Shown here in pieces: positions 1 to 9,110 of a stretch of DNA of 64,000 bases. The translations under genes were made by a program, and so were the position numbers. Below the pieces are notes generated by a model. The model searched no databases, was not told where the DNA came from, and saw nothing but the letters and a program-made list of their open reading frames with translations. The stretch lies in the NCBI GenBank assembly GCA_044336205.1, contig CP172318.1, forward strand, positions 930,001 through 994,000, written 5' to 3'. Within the stretch, counting starts at the first letter, position 1; every line of letters begins with the position of its first letter. The DNA is from Ruoffia sp044336205. GTDB lineage: Bacteria; Bacillota; Bacilli; Lactobacillales; Aerococcaceae.

Positions 1-1262
1 TTACCTTGTATACAAGCTAATATTAATCGTTCGTAATCATTTGGTGCTGCTTCTTTTTCCGTTTCGCTAGGACTATATGATAATTCGATTTGGTGTAGGT
101 CGGTAGAATATCCGATCGTTTCTTGGTTTAAGTAAAGTCGATAAACATTATCAGGGCCAATTTCAATCATAAGTCGATTGCCAGCTACACCTTCTTTGGT
201 AGACTTGAATTGTACATGAATCGTTGTGTACTTGCCATCAAGACGTTTTCCAGAACGAATATAAAAAGGCACACCTTCCCACTCAGCTACATCAATTGTA
301 ACTTTTGCGGCAAAATATGTTTCAGTGATGGAATCATCAGCGACTTTGTCTTCCTGACGGTAGCCTTTATAATTACCATCTTCACTTGGTCCGTATTGAC
401 CTCTAACAACATTCGCCTCTAATTCTTCAATAGATTGGTAATGGTGTAGGTTCTCTAAGATTCTAATTTTTTCAGTACGAATGGATTCAGGATTACTATC
501 CTTAGGTTCATTCATAGCGACTAAAGCTAACATCTGAAGTGCGTGATTTTGGATCATATCTTTAGAAACACCGCTGTTTTCGTAGTAATCACCTCGATCT
601 TCCACACCAACTTCTTCAGCTAAAGTAATTTGAAAGTGATCAATGGATTCTTTATTCCAGATTGACTTAAACATCATATTACTAAAGCGTAAGTTAAGCA
701 ATGACTTGATGAATCCTTTACCTAAATAATGATCGATACGATAAATTTCATTTTCTTTGAAAGATTCTTCTAACTGCTCTTGCAATGCTTCAGCGCTCTT
801 GTAGTCGTTCCCAAAAGGTTTCTCAATGATGAGGCGGTTATAACCTGCATCCGTAGCCAAACCAGATGCATTAATATGTTTAGTAATGACAGGGAACAAA
901 GTAGGAGACAGTGAGATGTAAAAAATACGATTACCCTCAGTCTGATACTTTGCTTCTAACTCATTCGCTAAGTCTTGTAGATTATGATATTCGTCTACAT
1001 TATTAACATCATGAGATTGGTAGTAAAAATGTGAGACAAACTCCTCAGCGTGAGTGTTATCTTCAATTTCTTCTGAGATACTATCTAGAACAACCTCACG
1101 TAAGTAATCGTCTGTCCAAGGTCTACGGGCAGTACCAATTAAAGCAAAGTGCTTAGAAATATAATTGTGTTTATATAAACGATAAATTGCTGGATATAAT
1201 TTTCGGGCAGCTAAATCTCCGGTAGCTCCGAATAATGTTATTAATAAACGATGCTTTTTCAT
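1..1262 (-). CDS. zwf: Glucose-6-phosphate 1-dehydrogenase (3' end outside window)
   Basis: Cytosolic NADP-dependent dehydrogenase, first step of the oxidative pentose phosphate pathway. Only the first 420 codons are present; the family is about 490 residues, so roughly 70 C-terminal residues lie beyond base 1. The ATG at 1262-1260 has GGAGGGA four bases upstream. Visible family motifs are the N-terminal dinucleotide fold LITLFGATGDLAARK, EKPFG, the substrate-binding RIDHYLGK and a later DMIQNH carrying the general-base histidine. The residues after RIDHYLGK read GFIKSLL, where relatives usually have E-M-(I/V)-Q-N; the rest is ordinary. The gene is divergent from cshB. gnd, which acts in the same pathway, is 13 kb away. 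Confidence 0.96.
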   Translation of the reverse strand, partial: MKKHRLLITLFGATGDLAARKLYPAIYRLYKHNYISKHFALIGTARRPWTDDYLREVVLDSISEEIEDNTHAEEFVSHFYYQSHDVNNVDEYHNLQDLANELEAKYQTEGNRIFYISLSPTLFPVITKHINASGLATDAGYNRLIIEKPFGNDYKSAEALQEQLEESFKENEIYRIDHYLGKGFIKSLLNLRFSNMMFKSIWNKESIDHFQITLAEEVGVEDRGDYYENSGVSKDMIQNHALQMLALVAMNEPKDSNPESIRTEKIRILENLHHYQSIEELEANVVRGQYGPSEDGNYKGYRQEDKVADDSITETYFAAKVTIDVAEWEGVPFYIRSGKRLDGKYTTIHVQFKSTKEGVAGNRLMIEIGPDNVYRLYLNQETIGYSTDLHQIELSYSPSETEKEAAPNDYERLILACIQG

Positions 1263-1288
1263 TCAATCCCTCCATCTTCAACATAGAT

Positions 1289-1317
1289 ATTATAGCCTAT
1301 TCATCTTCTTATTACAA
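1289..1317 (-). promoter_or_regulatory. Predicted zwf promoter
   Basis: On the minus strand TTGTAA (1317-1312) and TATAAT (1294-1289) are separated by 17 bases, with transcription expected about 20 bases before the zwf ribosome-binding site. This is a sigma-A type match read by eye. Confidence 0.6.
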
Positions 1318-1372
1318 TTTATCAAGATAAATATCTAATATAAATTTCATTTTATTCTCATAAAGTTTGTGT

Positions 1373-1401
1373 TTGTTTTTAGTTAACAATACTTGTATAA
1401 T
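1373..1401 (+). promoter_or_regulatory. Predicted cshB promoter
   Basis: TTGTTT (1373-1378), a 17-base spacer and TATAAT (1396-1401), followed by AAAGGAG and the cshB start 38 bases after the -10 box. It is divergent from the zwf promoter. Confidence 0.6.
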
Positions 1402-1438
1402 GCTTAGGGCAATCAAAGTAGAGTGAAAGGAGATTAAC

Positions 1439-2794
1439 ATGTTAAAATTTAATGAATTACCTTTAAAAGACTTTCTTCAGCAAGCATTGAAAGCAATCCA
1501 TTTTAAAGAATTAACCACTGTACAAGAAGAAGTAATTCCTCAGGCCATAAAGGGAGAAAACTTAATTGTTCAGTCCCAAACTGGTTCAGGGAAGACTCAT
1601 AGTTTTTTATTACCCATTTTAAATACTATTAATCCAAACGAGAATATTGTACAAGCTGTTATAACAGCACCAAGTCGTGAATTAGCAGAACAATTATATA
1701 AAGTATGCGAACAACTTGTATCTTTTTCAGATCAAACAATTCGTGTAGCACGCTATATTGGAGGTACAGATAAACAACGTCAAATCGATAAACTACAAAA
1801 TGGCGAACAACCACATGTTGTAATCGGTACACCAGGTAGAATTTTTGATCTTATGTCTGAGAATGTATTGTGGGTTCAATCAACTAGTATATTTGTTGTA
1901 GACGAGGCGGATATGACGATGGACTTAGGTTTTCTTAATATCGTTGATGAAATTGCTTCCCGTATGCCAGCTGAACTTCAGATTATGGTATTTTCAGCTA
2001 CGATTCCACAAACTTTAGAGGTGTTTCTCAATAAGTATATGGTAGCACCTAAGTTTATTGAGATTGACTCTCACTCTGTCATCTCAAGTAATATTGAGAA
2101 TTATTTAATCTATACGCGTGGTCGCTCACGTACTGAACTAGCTTATTCATTATTAACTATGGGACAACCATACTTAGCTCTTGTTTTTTGCAATACTAAA
2201 CAATATGCTGATGAAGTAGCGAATTATCTTAAAGAAAAAGGTCTAAAAGTAGCAACTATTCATGGTGGAATCCCTCCACGTGAGAGAAAACGCATTATGC
2301 GACAAGTTCGTGATTTAGAATTCCAATATGTCGTAGCAACAGACTTAGCTGCTCGAGGCATTGATATTCCAGGAACATCCATGGTTATTAATATGGAAGT
2401 TCCTACAGAGTTAGAGTTCTTCATTCACCGTGTTGGTCGAACAGGGCGTCATGATATGAACGGAACGGCTTATACACTTATTGATCCTGATAATGAACGT
2501 GATATTAAATTGTTAGAACGAAAAGGAATTGAATTCAAAAATGTTGACATAGTTAAAGGAGAAATTAAAGAATCCAAAACAAGATTGAATCAAGCTAAGT
2601 CATCTAATAAGAATCAGGAAGAAGATTCAACAATTAGAGGGATGATAGAACGTAATAAGAAACGTAAAGTCAAACCAGGCTATAAAAAGAAACTTGACCG
2701 ACAAATTAAAGAGCATAAACGTAATAAGTTTAGGCAAGAAAGAAAATTAAACGAACGAGCGAAACGCCGTGACAATAAACGCCGTAATAAATAA
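1439..2794 (+). CDS. cshB: DEAD-box ATP-dependent RNA helicase, CshB type
   Basis: RNA helicase of the cold-shock CshB (YqfR) group, which unwinds RNA secondary structure in translation and mRNA turnover. The 451 residues carry the ordered motifs of the family: Walker A SQTGSGKT, PSRELAEQ, TPGR, the DEAD box in VVDEADMTMDLGF, FSATIP, then the second RecA domain with HGGIPPRERKR, VATDLAARGIDI and HRVGRTGR. The last 60 residues are strongly basic (many Lys and Arg), typical of an RNA-binding tail. The start has AAAGGAG seven bases upstream. It is a single gene between its own promoter and a bidirectional terminator. CshB rather than CshA is inferred from length and the short basic tail. Confidence 0.92.
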   Translation: MLKFNELPLKDFLQQALKAIHFKELTTVQEEVIPQAIKGENLIVQSQTGSGKTHSFLLPILNTINPNENIVQAVITAPSRELAEQLYKVCEQLVSFSDQTIRVARYIGGTDKQRQIDKLQNGEQPHVVIGTPGRIFDLMSENVLWVQSTSIFVVDEADMTMDLGFLNIVDEIASRMPAELQIMVFSATIPQTLEVFLNKYMVAPKFIEIDSHSVISSNIENYLIYTRGRSRTELAYSLLTMGQPYLALVFCNTKQYADEVANYLKEKGLKVATIHGGIPPRERKRIMRQVRDLEFQYVVATDLAARGIDIPGTSMVINMEVPTELEFFIHRVGRTGRHDMNGTAYTLIDPDNERDIKLLERKGIEFKNVDIVKGEIKESKTRLNQAKSSNKNQEEDSTIRGMIERNKKRKVKPGYKKKLDRQIKEHKRNKFRQERKLNERAKRRDNKRRNK

Positions 2795-2797
2795 TTA

Positions 2798-2842
2798 AAA
2801 AAACGCATGATTCCTCAAATGGAAATCATGCGTTTTGTGTTT
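2798..2842. terminator. Bidirectional intrinsic terminator (cshB / DUF1189 gene)
   Basis: Stem AAAACGCATGATTCC (2800-2814) pairs with GGAAATCATGCGTTTT (2821-2836) with one bulged A, flanked by an A-run on the left and a T-rich run on the right. It can therefore serve the two convergent genes. Confidence 0.85.
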
Positions 2843-2846
2843 TTTA

Positions 2847-3761
2847 TTATTCTTTATTATTTTGTTTATCTTTATACTTGTCTTCTTTAGACTTATCTTG
2901 TTTAGGCTTTGTGTCATTCAAATTTTTAGTTATATTTAAATCATCTAAATTATTCATAATAGCATGAATAAATTCTGTGTGATTCTTAAAAGATAAGTAA
3001 AGAATGAATAACGTAATCATTACTAAAGTAAATTGTGTTACAACAAAACCTGGGATAATGATCGAAGTTAATTCCAATAAAATAATCGGTACAAATGAAA
3101 TTATAATTGTTAATTTTAGTCTGGATTTGAATGTTATAGCTCGAGTTAAACGAACATTGAAAAAACCTGCCAACATACTGATAAGAAGCATCTGGAACCA
3201 ATAGATTAATGAACTTGTAATAAACAGAATAATAAAGACCATACTATTGATAGAAAAAGATTCTTCAGCGATATATTTCAAAAATAATTTAAAACGATGA
3301 TTATTAGCGAATAAATAATCGTAAGCCGGTACTTCTTGAGCAGTCTGGCCAATCGTTATAAAAACAAAATCTTTAATAAGATAAATCCCGATTGGCGAGT
3401 TAGATTCTAATATATTTCTTTGCTTCTCAGGAATTCCCGATCCATAATTAGTTGTTGTGCTTACAGTCTCATCAATAACAATTTTTAAGTTATCAGATTG
3501 ATAATAGAGTGGCTTTTCTCTTTCATTTAATGAAAGCTGTCCTTTATTATAAGTAAAATCTGGGACATAATTTATTGCCGTTTGAAAGTCGTCAGCGATC
3601 CTTGAAAACACGGGAATAATATTAGCAAACATTGAAATTGTCATCATTAATATGGAAAGTAATGCAACAAAATTTACTTGTCGCCAATGTAGGTTAATTG
3701 ATTCAATATAATATCTTGGATTTTTTAAGCCAAGTCTTAGTAAATTAAATATTTTCTTCAT
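2847..3761 (-). CDS. DUF1189 family membrane protein
   Basis: Predicted integral membrane protein of 304 residues, matching the DUF1189 family in length and layout: one N-terminal membrane segment (about residues 28-50), an extracytoplasmic region of about 110 residues, then a cluster of hydrophobic segments from about residue 165 to 260. The last 30 residues are a charged Lys/Asp/Asn-rich tail. The family's function is unknown; I infer only a cell-envelope location. The start ATG has AAAGGAAG upstream. It lies 80 bases downstream of the YfhO-family gene on the same strand, so the two may be cotranscribed and share the terminator at 2798-2842. Confidence 0.8.
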   Translation of the reverse strand: MKKIFNLLRLGLKNPRYYIESINLHWRQVNFVALLSILMMTISMFANIIPVFSRIADDFQTAINYVPDFTYNKGQLSLNEREKPLYYQSDNLKIVIDETVSTTTNYGSGIPEKQRNILESNSPIGIYLIKDFVFITIGQTAQEVPAYDYLFANNHRFKLFLKYIAEESFSINSMVFIILFITSSLIYWFQMLLISMLAGFFNVRLTRAITFKSRLKLTIIISFVPIILLELTSIIIPGFVVTQFTLVMITLFILYLSFKNHTEFIHAIMNNLDDLNITKNLNDTKPKQDKSKEDKYKDKQNNKE

Positions 3762-3841
3762 AGAAACTTCCTTTTACTAATTAATTTCATTCATACATCT
3801 TATCAAAGGAAGGAAAAATATCAAGTATTTAAAATAGACAA

Positions 3842-6526
3842 CTACTTATTCCAAGCATGCATGATTACCATCTTTTTGCCTTTATTTTTCTCATAATTTC
3901 TTAAGCCGAAAAGTAAAATTATTCCAATGCTACTGGTAATTAGGCCATAAGTAATTGAACGTGGGAAATATACTAACTCAATATTATGATATCCTTGAGT
4001 TATAGGAATCGCCATCAATGTATCACTTAGGACACTAGCTTGTTCTACTTCGTTTCCATCTACCTTAATCTTCCATTGTGAATCATAAGGTATGGTGAAC
4101 AGAATGTGTGCTTTTTCTTGTTCTACATTAATATTTCCTTTTATATGATTGTGTTTGAAGGAAGTTACTTCGAACATATTTTCAGACTTACTTTCCATGA
4201 GTGATTCATAACGATCCAGATTAAATTCATACAATTCAACGAGATTGGCTTTTAGATCTCCGTCAATAAGTTCAACTTCGAATTCTTGATTATTTTGAAT
4301 TGAACCATAACTCGCATTATATAGTTGTCTACGTCTGAATGGAGAATAGAATCTGTAATGATTTGAATTTAGATCTAAACTAACATTTTTACTTGAGTAT
4401 TGACTTGGAATACTAAAGTAATAGGGATTAGTACTTTCTGTATCAAATTCCCAAATCATCTTGGCTATTTGATTGTCATTAGTTGTTGTATCCGTATAAG
4501 TGTAATAATCACCGTCACCTTTATCAGTCACTTCGATATTCTCATAAGTAATATTATTGAATTCATGCTGCTTAAAGTAAGGATCTTGGTTACCATTATA
4601 ATCAATGAGTCTTAAAAGTAGTTCTTGATTAGCAATCGGTTGATGTGCAAAGAATTGAGAGTCAGGATTTATAATATCATTGCTTACTTCGATTCCTAAG
4701 CCAAAATACTGTTCATTTTCATTGATATCAATACGGTTCGATTGTTTGATAATAGGATGAAAAGCCATATCTAAATCAGTAGCTTCTGGATAGAGTACAT
4801 AACCATCTTCATCCGTATTTTCTGCTGAGTTCTCTGATGGATTTAGAAAGTACTTAATACTAAAGAAATCGTCAAGAAATAGTGTACCATTAGTGTAAAC
4901 TGCAAAACCATTACCATCAGGTAATCCTAAGTAGCCATATAGTTCTGGGACGTGTGCTTCAATTGTCGAACCGAAGTGGTCCATCCCATTATAGTGTGTA
5001 TACATAGCTTCATTCTTTGTTCGCATGAAGGTTTTATTGGTTCGATAAAATTCATCCTCTGAATGTCGAATGTCCGTTAGACCTTCATTTAAGGTTTCAG
5101 TATAATCTTCAAACTTTGATTGTTGGACATAATTTATATCTGACAGAACAATGAATGCGTTGGTAAATAGTTCTACTGTTACGATAGCTAAGAGGATTGT
5201 TTCGCGTGTGCTTGTACCAATTTGGTTCAGTTGAATAACAATAATAATGACTAAGAAAAATGCGAGAGATAAAATGATATTCAACTCATCTAAGAAATTA
5301 TATTCATTTATCCAGAGATAATACATACTGAATAGGGTCATGGTAATAATAGATCCAAGTAGTACCTTAAGCGAGTAAATTTTTGGCTGGTTAATAAATG
5401 CCTTAATTGCCATAACAATCAATAGAAAAGTTGTTGTGAAAGAAAAACGGAAATGATACCAAATTGGGAACTGACCACCGTGCCATATTTTGTTCAATAC
5501 CTCAAAAGAAAATGAGCAAATGAACACAAGCATAATTCCAACGGTTATTAATTTCTCTGATAGTTTTATATGTTTATTAAAAAAGAATAGACTTGAGAAT
5601 AATAGTACAAGCATTCCTGCATATAAATTCGGTGAGCCAGAAGACATTTCATCAAAGTTAAAACTTCCAACAAAAATTTTTGAGAAGATGTCTTGGATAG
5701 AGTGGGCTATCTCAAAATTCCATTCAAAATTCATATAACTCCCTTTATTTTGAGTTAAGGAGTAAAATGTTGGAATAAGTACTATACCAGCAATAAGAGC
5801 TGAACTAATTGAATAAATTCCAAAACGAACATATGACTGTACTAACTTTATGAAGTCAAATTTATCTTGATTTTCAACAATAACTAAAACAGCATACATA
5901 GCTAAGAATAAACATACCATGTAACCAATATAATAATTAGCTATGAGTAATAATGCTAAACTGATGACATATAAGTGTGGAGATTTCTTTGTTACTAGGT
6001 AATCTAAACCTAGGGCAATGATTGGAAGTAACACTAAACCATCTAACCACATTATATTCAATTGATAAACAATGACGTAACTCATAAAAGTATATGACAA
6101 TGAGAATATTAATGAAGAAACTGTATTAAGTTTGTATTTCTGTCTAGAAAACCACATAAACGACAAACTCATAGCGAGAATTTTCAAGTATGTTATTAGG
6201 GTAACCGCTAGCTCAAAATTAGACTCATTGAAAAATAAAAAAATTAGATTAAATGGACTTAGTAAATAATATGCCCATAGACCTATCATCTCTCCACCTA
6301 GAGCTTTTTCAAAACTATAAAGAAATTTTTCAGGTGAGTTTAATAATGTATCTTTATATAAACTAAAAAAATCAATATACTGTTGGCCTAAATCAACGGT
6401 TAACATAGTATCTTTACCAAAAGGGGTAAATTCATAAATAATAGCTATAGCTACAAAAAATATGGATATTAATAAGGTATTTAATAAATAGGGTTTAACT
6501 TTTTTAACATATTTTACTCCAATCAT
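3842..6526 (-). CDS. YfhO family multi-spanning membrane protein
   Basis: Large polytopic membrane protein (894 residues) of the YfhO family. In Bacillus and Listeria, family members act in glycosylation of lipoteichoic acid or other wall polymers, with a GT-C-like fold. About a dozen hydrophobic segments fill residues 10-470, starting LLNTLLISIFFVAIAI and including an early extracellular loop with DLGQQYIDFFSLYKD. A hydrophilic region of about 370 residues follows, then one last membrane helix (ITYGLITSSIGIILLFG) and a short basic tail. The ATG has AGGTGAT eight bases upstream. A wall-glycosylation role is inferred from family membership; no adjacent glycosyltransferase gene confirms it. Confidence 0.82.
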   Translation of the reverse strand: MIGVKYVKKVKPYLLNTLLISIFFVAIAIIYEFTPFGKDTMLTVDLGQQYIDFFSLYKDTLLNSPEKFLYSFEKALGGEMIGLWAYYLLSPFNLIFLFFNESNFELAVTLITYLKILAMSLSFMWFSRQKYKLNTVSSLIFSLSYTFMSYVIVYQLNIMWLDGLVLLPIIALGLDYLVTKKSPHLYVISLALLLIANYYIGYMVCLFLAMYAVLVIVENQDKFDFIKLVQSYVRFGIYSISSALIAGIVLIPTFYSLTQNKGSYMNFEWNFEIAHSIQDIFSKIFVGSFNFDEMSSGSPNLYAGMLVLLFSSLFFFNKHIKLSEKLITVGIMLVFICSFSFEVLNKIWHGGQFPIWYHFRFSFTTTFLLIVMAIKAFINQPKIYSLKVLLGSIITMTLFSMYYLWINEYNFLDELNIILSLAFFLVIIIVIQLNQIGTSTRETILLAIVTVELFTNAFIVLSDINYVQQSKFEDYTETLNEGLTDIRHSEDEFYRTNKTFMRTKNEAMYTHYNGMDHFGSTIEAHVPELYGYLGLPDGNGFAVYTNGTLFLDDFFSIKYFLNPSENSAENTDEDGYVLYPEATDLDMAFHPIIKQSNRIDINENEQYFGLGIEVSNDIINPDSQFFAHQPIANQELLLRLIDYNGNQDPYFKQHEFNNITYENIEVTDKGDGDYYTYTDTTTNDNQIAKMIWEFDTESTNPYYFSIPSQYSSKNVSLDLNSNHYRFYSPFRRRQLYNASYGSIQNNQEFEVELIDGDLKANLVELYEFNLDRYESLMESKSENMFEVTSFKHNHIKGNINVEQEKAHILFTIPYDSQWKIKVDGNEVEQASVLSDTLMAIPITQGYHNIELVYFPRSITYGLITSSIGIILLFGLRNYEKNKGKKMVIMHAWNK

Positions 6527-6652
6527 CTATACTTATCACCTAAGTATCTTAACAAATATCAGATAACGATTCATCAAAAACACAGAAATATAAGAAAAAT
6601 TAAAGTTTGAGTAATGTGTCAGTGTTTGATACAATTTCTGTTAATTGTTTGT

Positions 6653-6658
6653 TATAAT
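6653..6658 (+). promoter_or_regulatory. -10 box for PBP2b gene
   Basis: TATAAT at 6653-6658, 26 bases before the AAAGGAG ribosome-binding site of the PBP gene. The -35 region is weak (TTGATA at 6626-6631 is 21 bases away). The box excludes the longer reading frame opening at 6645 as the real start. Confidence 0.5.
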
Positions 6659-6698
6659 TAGCAAAGGATTTTTTATAATGATTGAAAGGAGAAGATTG

Positions 6699-8819
6699 AT
6701 GGCGCGATATAAAATTAAACAGAAAAAAGATAGGTCGCATATTCCTGGCCGATTGAATTTTCTGTTTTTTATTGCCTTTCTTGTGTTCACTGCTTTATTT
6801 ATGCGTTTAGCATATATTCAGCTCTATAGTGGTGAAAGGTATGCCAATATGGTGCAAAGAACCGAATCAACACTATCATCTGGTTCTGTTCCTAGAGGAA
6901 TGATTTATGATAGTAGTGGTATGGTTTTGGTTGGAAATCGTCCTGAACAAGCGATACTTTATACTCGAGATAGAGATTCAAGTGTGGCACCAACGGATAT
7001 TGTTGATGTAGCGACACAATTAGCCTCTTTAATTGAGATACCTACTTCAAATTTAACAGAGCGTGACCTAAAGGATTACTTTATTGTTAAAAACGAAGAT
7101 CTAGTTAATAGTCGACTGTCAGATGAAGAAAAGCAATTAGTTCCAGCAGAGCTTTACCCAGTTCAATTAGAACATGTTTATAGTGAAGATATTGATTTTT
7201 CAAACGCTGAAATGAAAATAGCAGCACTATTCAAACAAATGAACAGTGCCTATGCATTATCTACCGTAACAGTAAAAAACACGAATGTCACAGAGGAAGA
7301 AATTGCCCGTGTATCTGAGCAATTAAGTAACTTACCTGGTATTAGCATCGGAACCGACTGGCAACGTGTCTATCCTCAAGGTGATATGTTAAGGTCTTTA
7401 TTTGGCCAGGTATCATCTGAACAAGGTGGTATTCCAAGTGAATTAGCACCAGAATTACTAAGACGTGGTTATGCTATGAATGACCGTGTAGGTATAAGCT
7501 ACCTTGAAGAACAATATGAGAATGCACTTAAAGGAACCAAATCTTTATTCAACTTTGTAACAGATACATCTGATGATATATTAGAAAGTGATATGCTATA
7601 TGAAGGTAGTAAAGGTGATAATTTAGTACTGACAATTAATTCTGACTTCCAAGCTAAGTTAGATAAGATTGCTGAGGATTCACTCAAAAATATGGAACAA
7701 GCAGGCTTGAATGACCGAATTTACATTGTAGCGATGAACCCTAATAATGGTGATATCTATGGTATTGCAGGAAAAAGATTCGAGTACAATGAGAATACGG
7801 ATTCATACAATAAAGATGTTATCTTAGACGACACCTTAGGAGCTATTAATACAAGTTATGGTATGGGTTCAAGTGTTAAGCCTGCAATGGTGGCGATGGG
7901 GTACATGGAAGATGTTATCTCTTCCACTAACAATACATTGGTGGATGAGCCTTTAAAATTCCAAGCATCTCAAGAAAAATCTTCGGTCTTTAATCGTACA
8001 GGTCAGATTCCAATTGATGATATTGAAGCTTTGCAGAAATCATCGAATATTTATATGATTAAACTAGCTATGATGATTGGTGGACAAAGTAACTACGAAG
8101 AAAACGGGCGTTTAGCTATCTCGGATGACACCATTAGTATATTAAGAAATTACTTTGCTCAGTTCGGATTAGGAACCAAAACTGGCATCGACTTACCAGT
8201 TGAATCCGCTGGATTTAGTCCTGAAAGTGATCAACTAGTAAGTGCCTTAGACCTTTCATATGGACAGTTTGACTTATATACACCACTACAAATGGCACAA
8301 TATGTTGCAACGATTGCTAACGGGGGTGTCCGCTACGCACCACGATTAGTTAAAGAAATACGTGGTACAGACGAAAATGGTGAGTTAGGTTCAGTTGTCG
8401 GTGCGAATGAAACAGAAATCTTAAACGTCATTCAAATTGAAGAAGAGGAAATGGCTCGTATTCATGAAGGGATGCGTCAAGTTTCTCATACGTCAGAAGG
8501 GACAGCTCGTTACCTGTTTATGGAATACCCAATCGAAGTAGGTTCAAAAACAGGTACAACAGAAGCGTTCTATTCTGGTCCAATTCAATACGCACAGAAT
8601 GAACCAGTTACAAATGCAACTTATATAGGTTTTGCACCTTATGATAATCCAGAGATTGCAATCACAGTTGTTATTCCATATCTTGAAGAAGAAAACTGGG
8701 GACGTGAGAGTACGCGAGTTGCACGAAAGGTAATGGATGCCTACTTTGAGTCGCAAGCAGAAACAAGTCAATTAATTAAAGATTATTTAGCTAGTCCAGC
8801 CTCACAAGAGGTTAACTAA
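6699..8819 (+). CDS. Class B penicillin-binding protein, PBP2b type transpeptidase
   Basis: Membrane-anchored D,D-transpeptidase that cross-links peptidoglycan, most like the streptococcal PBP2b of the elongation machinery. The protein has 706 residues from ATG 6699, preceded by AAAGGAG at 6685-6691; the frame is open from 6645 but that lies upstream of the -10 box. An N-terminal membrane helix (about residues 18-40) is followed by a dimerisation domain with GYAMNDRVGISYLEEQYE. The transpeptidase domain shows SSVK (nucleophile S391, K394), SSN (448-450) and KTG (617-619). No PASTA domain follows. It is a single gene ending in a strong terminator. The PBP2b label rests on motif spacing and overall resemblance. 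Confidence 0.93.
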   Translation: MARYKIKQKKDRSHIPGRLNFLFFIAFLVFTALFMRLAYIQLYSGERYANMVQRTESTLSSGSVPRGMIYDSSGMVLVGNRPEQAILYTRDRDSSVAPTDIVDVATQLASLIEIPTSNLTERDLKDYFIVKNEDLVNSRLSDEEKQLVPAELYPVQLEHVYSEDIDFSNAEMKIAALFKQMNSAYALSTVTVKNTNVTEEEIARVSEQLSNLPGISIGTDWQRVYPQGDMLRSLFGQVSSEQGGIPSELAPELLRRGYAMNDRVGISYLEEQYENALKGTKSLFNFVTDTSDDILESDMLYEGSKGDNLVLTINSDFQAKLDKIAEDSLKNMEQAGLNDRIYIVAMNPNNGDIYGIAGKRFEYNENTDSYNKDVILDDTLGAINTSYGMGSSVKPAMVAMGYMEDVISSTNNTLVDEPLKFQASQEKSSVFNRTGQIPIDDIEALQKSSNIYMIKLAMMIGGQSNYEENGRLAISDDTISILRNYFAQFGLGTKTGIDLPVESAGFSPESDQLVSALDLSYGQFDLYTPLQMAQYVATIANGGVRYAPRLVKEIRGTDENGELGSVVGANETEILNVIQIEEEEMARIHEGMRQVSHTSEGTARYLFMEYPIEVGSKTGTTEAFYSGPIQYAQNEPVTNATYIGFAPYDNPEIAITVVIPYLEEENWGRESTRVARKVMDAYFESQAETSQLIKDYLASPASQEVN

Positions 8820-8838
8820 CATTTTTTAATAAACTTTA

Positions 8839-8874
8839 GTAAAAGATCCGATTTTAATAAATCGGATCTTTTTG
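8839..8874. terminator. Intrinsic terminator after PBP gene
   Basis: AAAAGATCCGATTT and AAATCGGATCTTTTT form a perfect stem around a four-base loop (8841-8873). A- and T-runs on both sides make it potentially bidirectional. Confidence 0.85.
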
Positions 8875-8990
8875 CTCTTGAATTGTCAAACTAAGCGCAA
8901 CGTTTCATTATAAAAGACTTCATATGAAGTGTTCTATTTTAAACATTTTTGGAGTGTTGTATTTAAATTGTAAATTCGTCCTATATAAAA

Positions 8991-9033
8991 AAGTCTGAGA
9001 CTCTTGTCTCAGACTCAGACAGTAGACAAAGTC
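8991..9033. repeat. IS terminal inverted repeat (left)
   Basis: This 43-base end matches the reverse complement of 10499-10541 except for the inner loop and one further base. It contains its own palindrome, AGTCTGAGAC facing GTCTCAGACT around a four-base loop. The adjoining A-run means that minus-strand transcription leaving the IS meets a hairpin plus a U-run, a terminator at the boundary. Confidence 0.85.
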
Positions 9034-9110
9034 CCTTTGATAAAATTCAATGGGGCTTTGTTTTTGGTATCTTAATAAAAATATCCATAAAATAAAAAAA
9101 GAGAGGCTAT

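Noticed and set aside
210..422. 70-codon plus-strand frame opposite zwf
   Set aside because: Antisense shadow of a conserved enzyme, no ribosome-binding site.
6645..6698. PBP extension upstream of 6699
   Set aside because: The -10 box at 6653-6658 lies inside it and AAAGGAG is placed for 6699.
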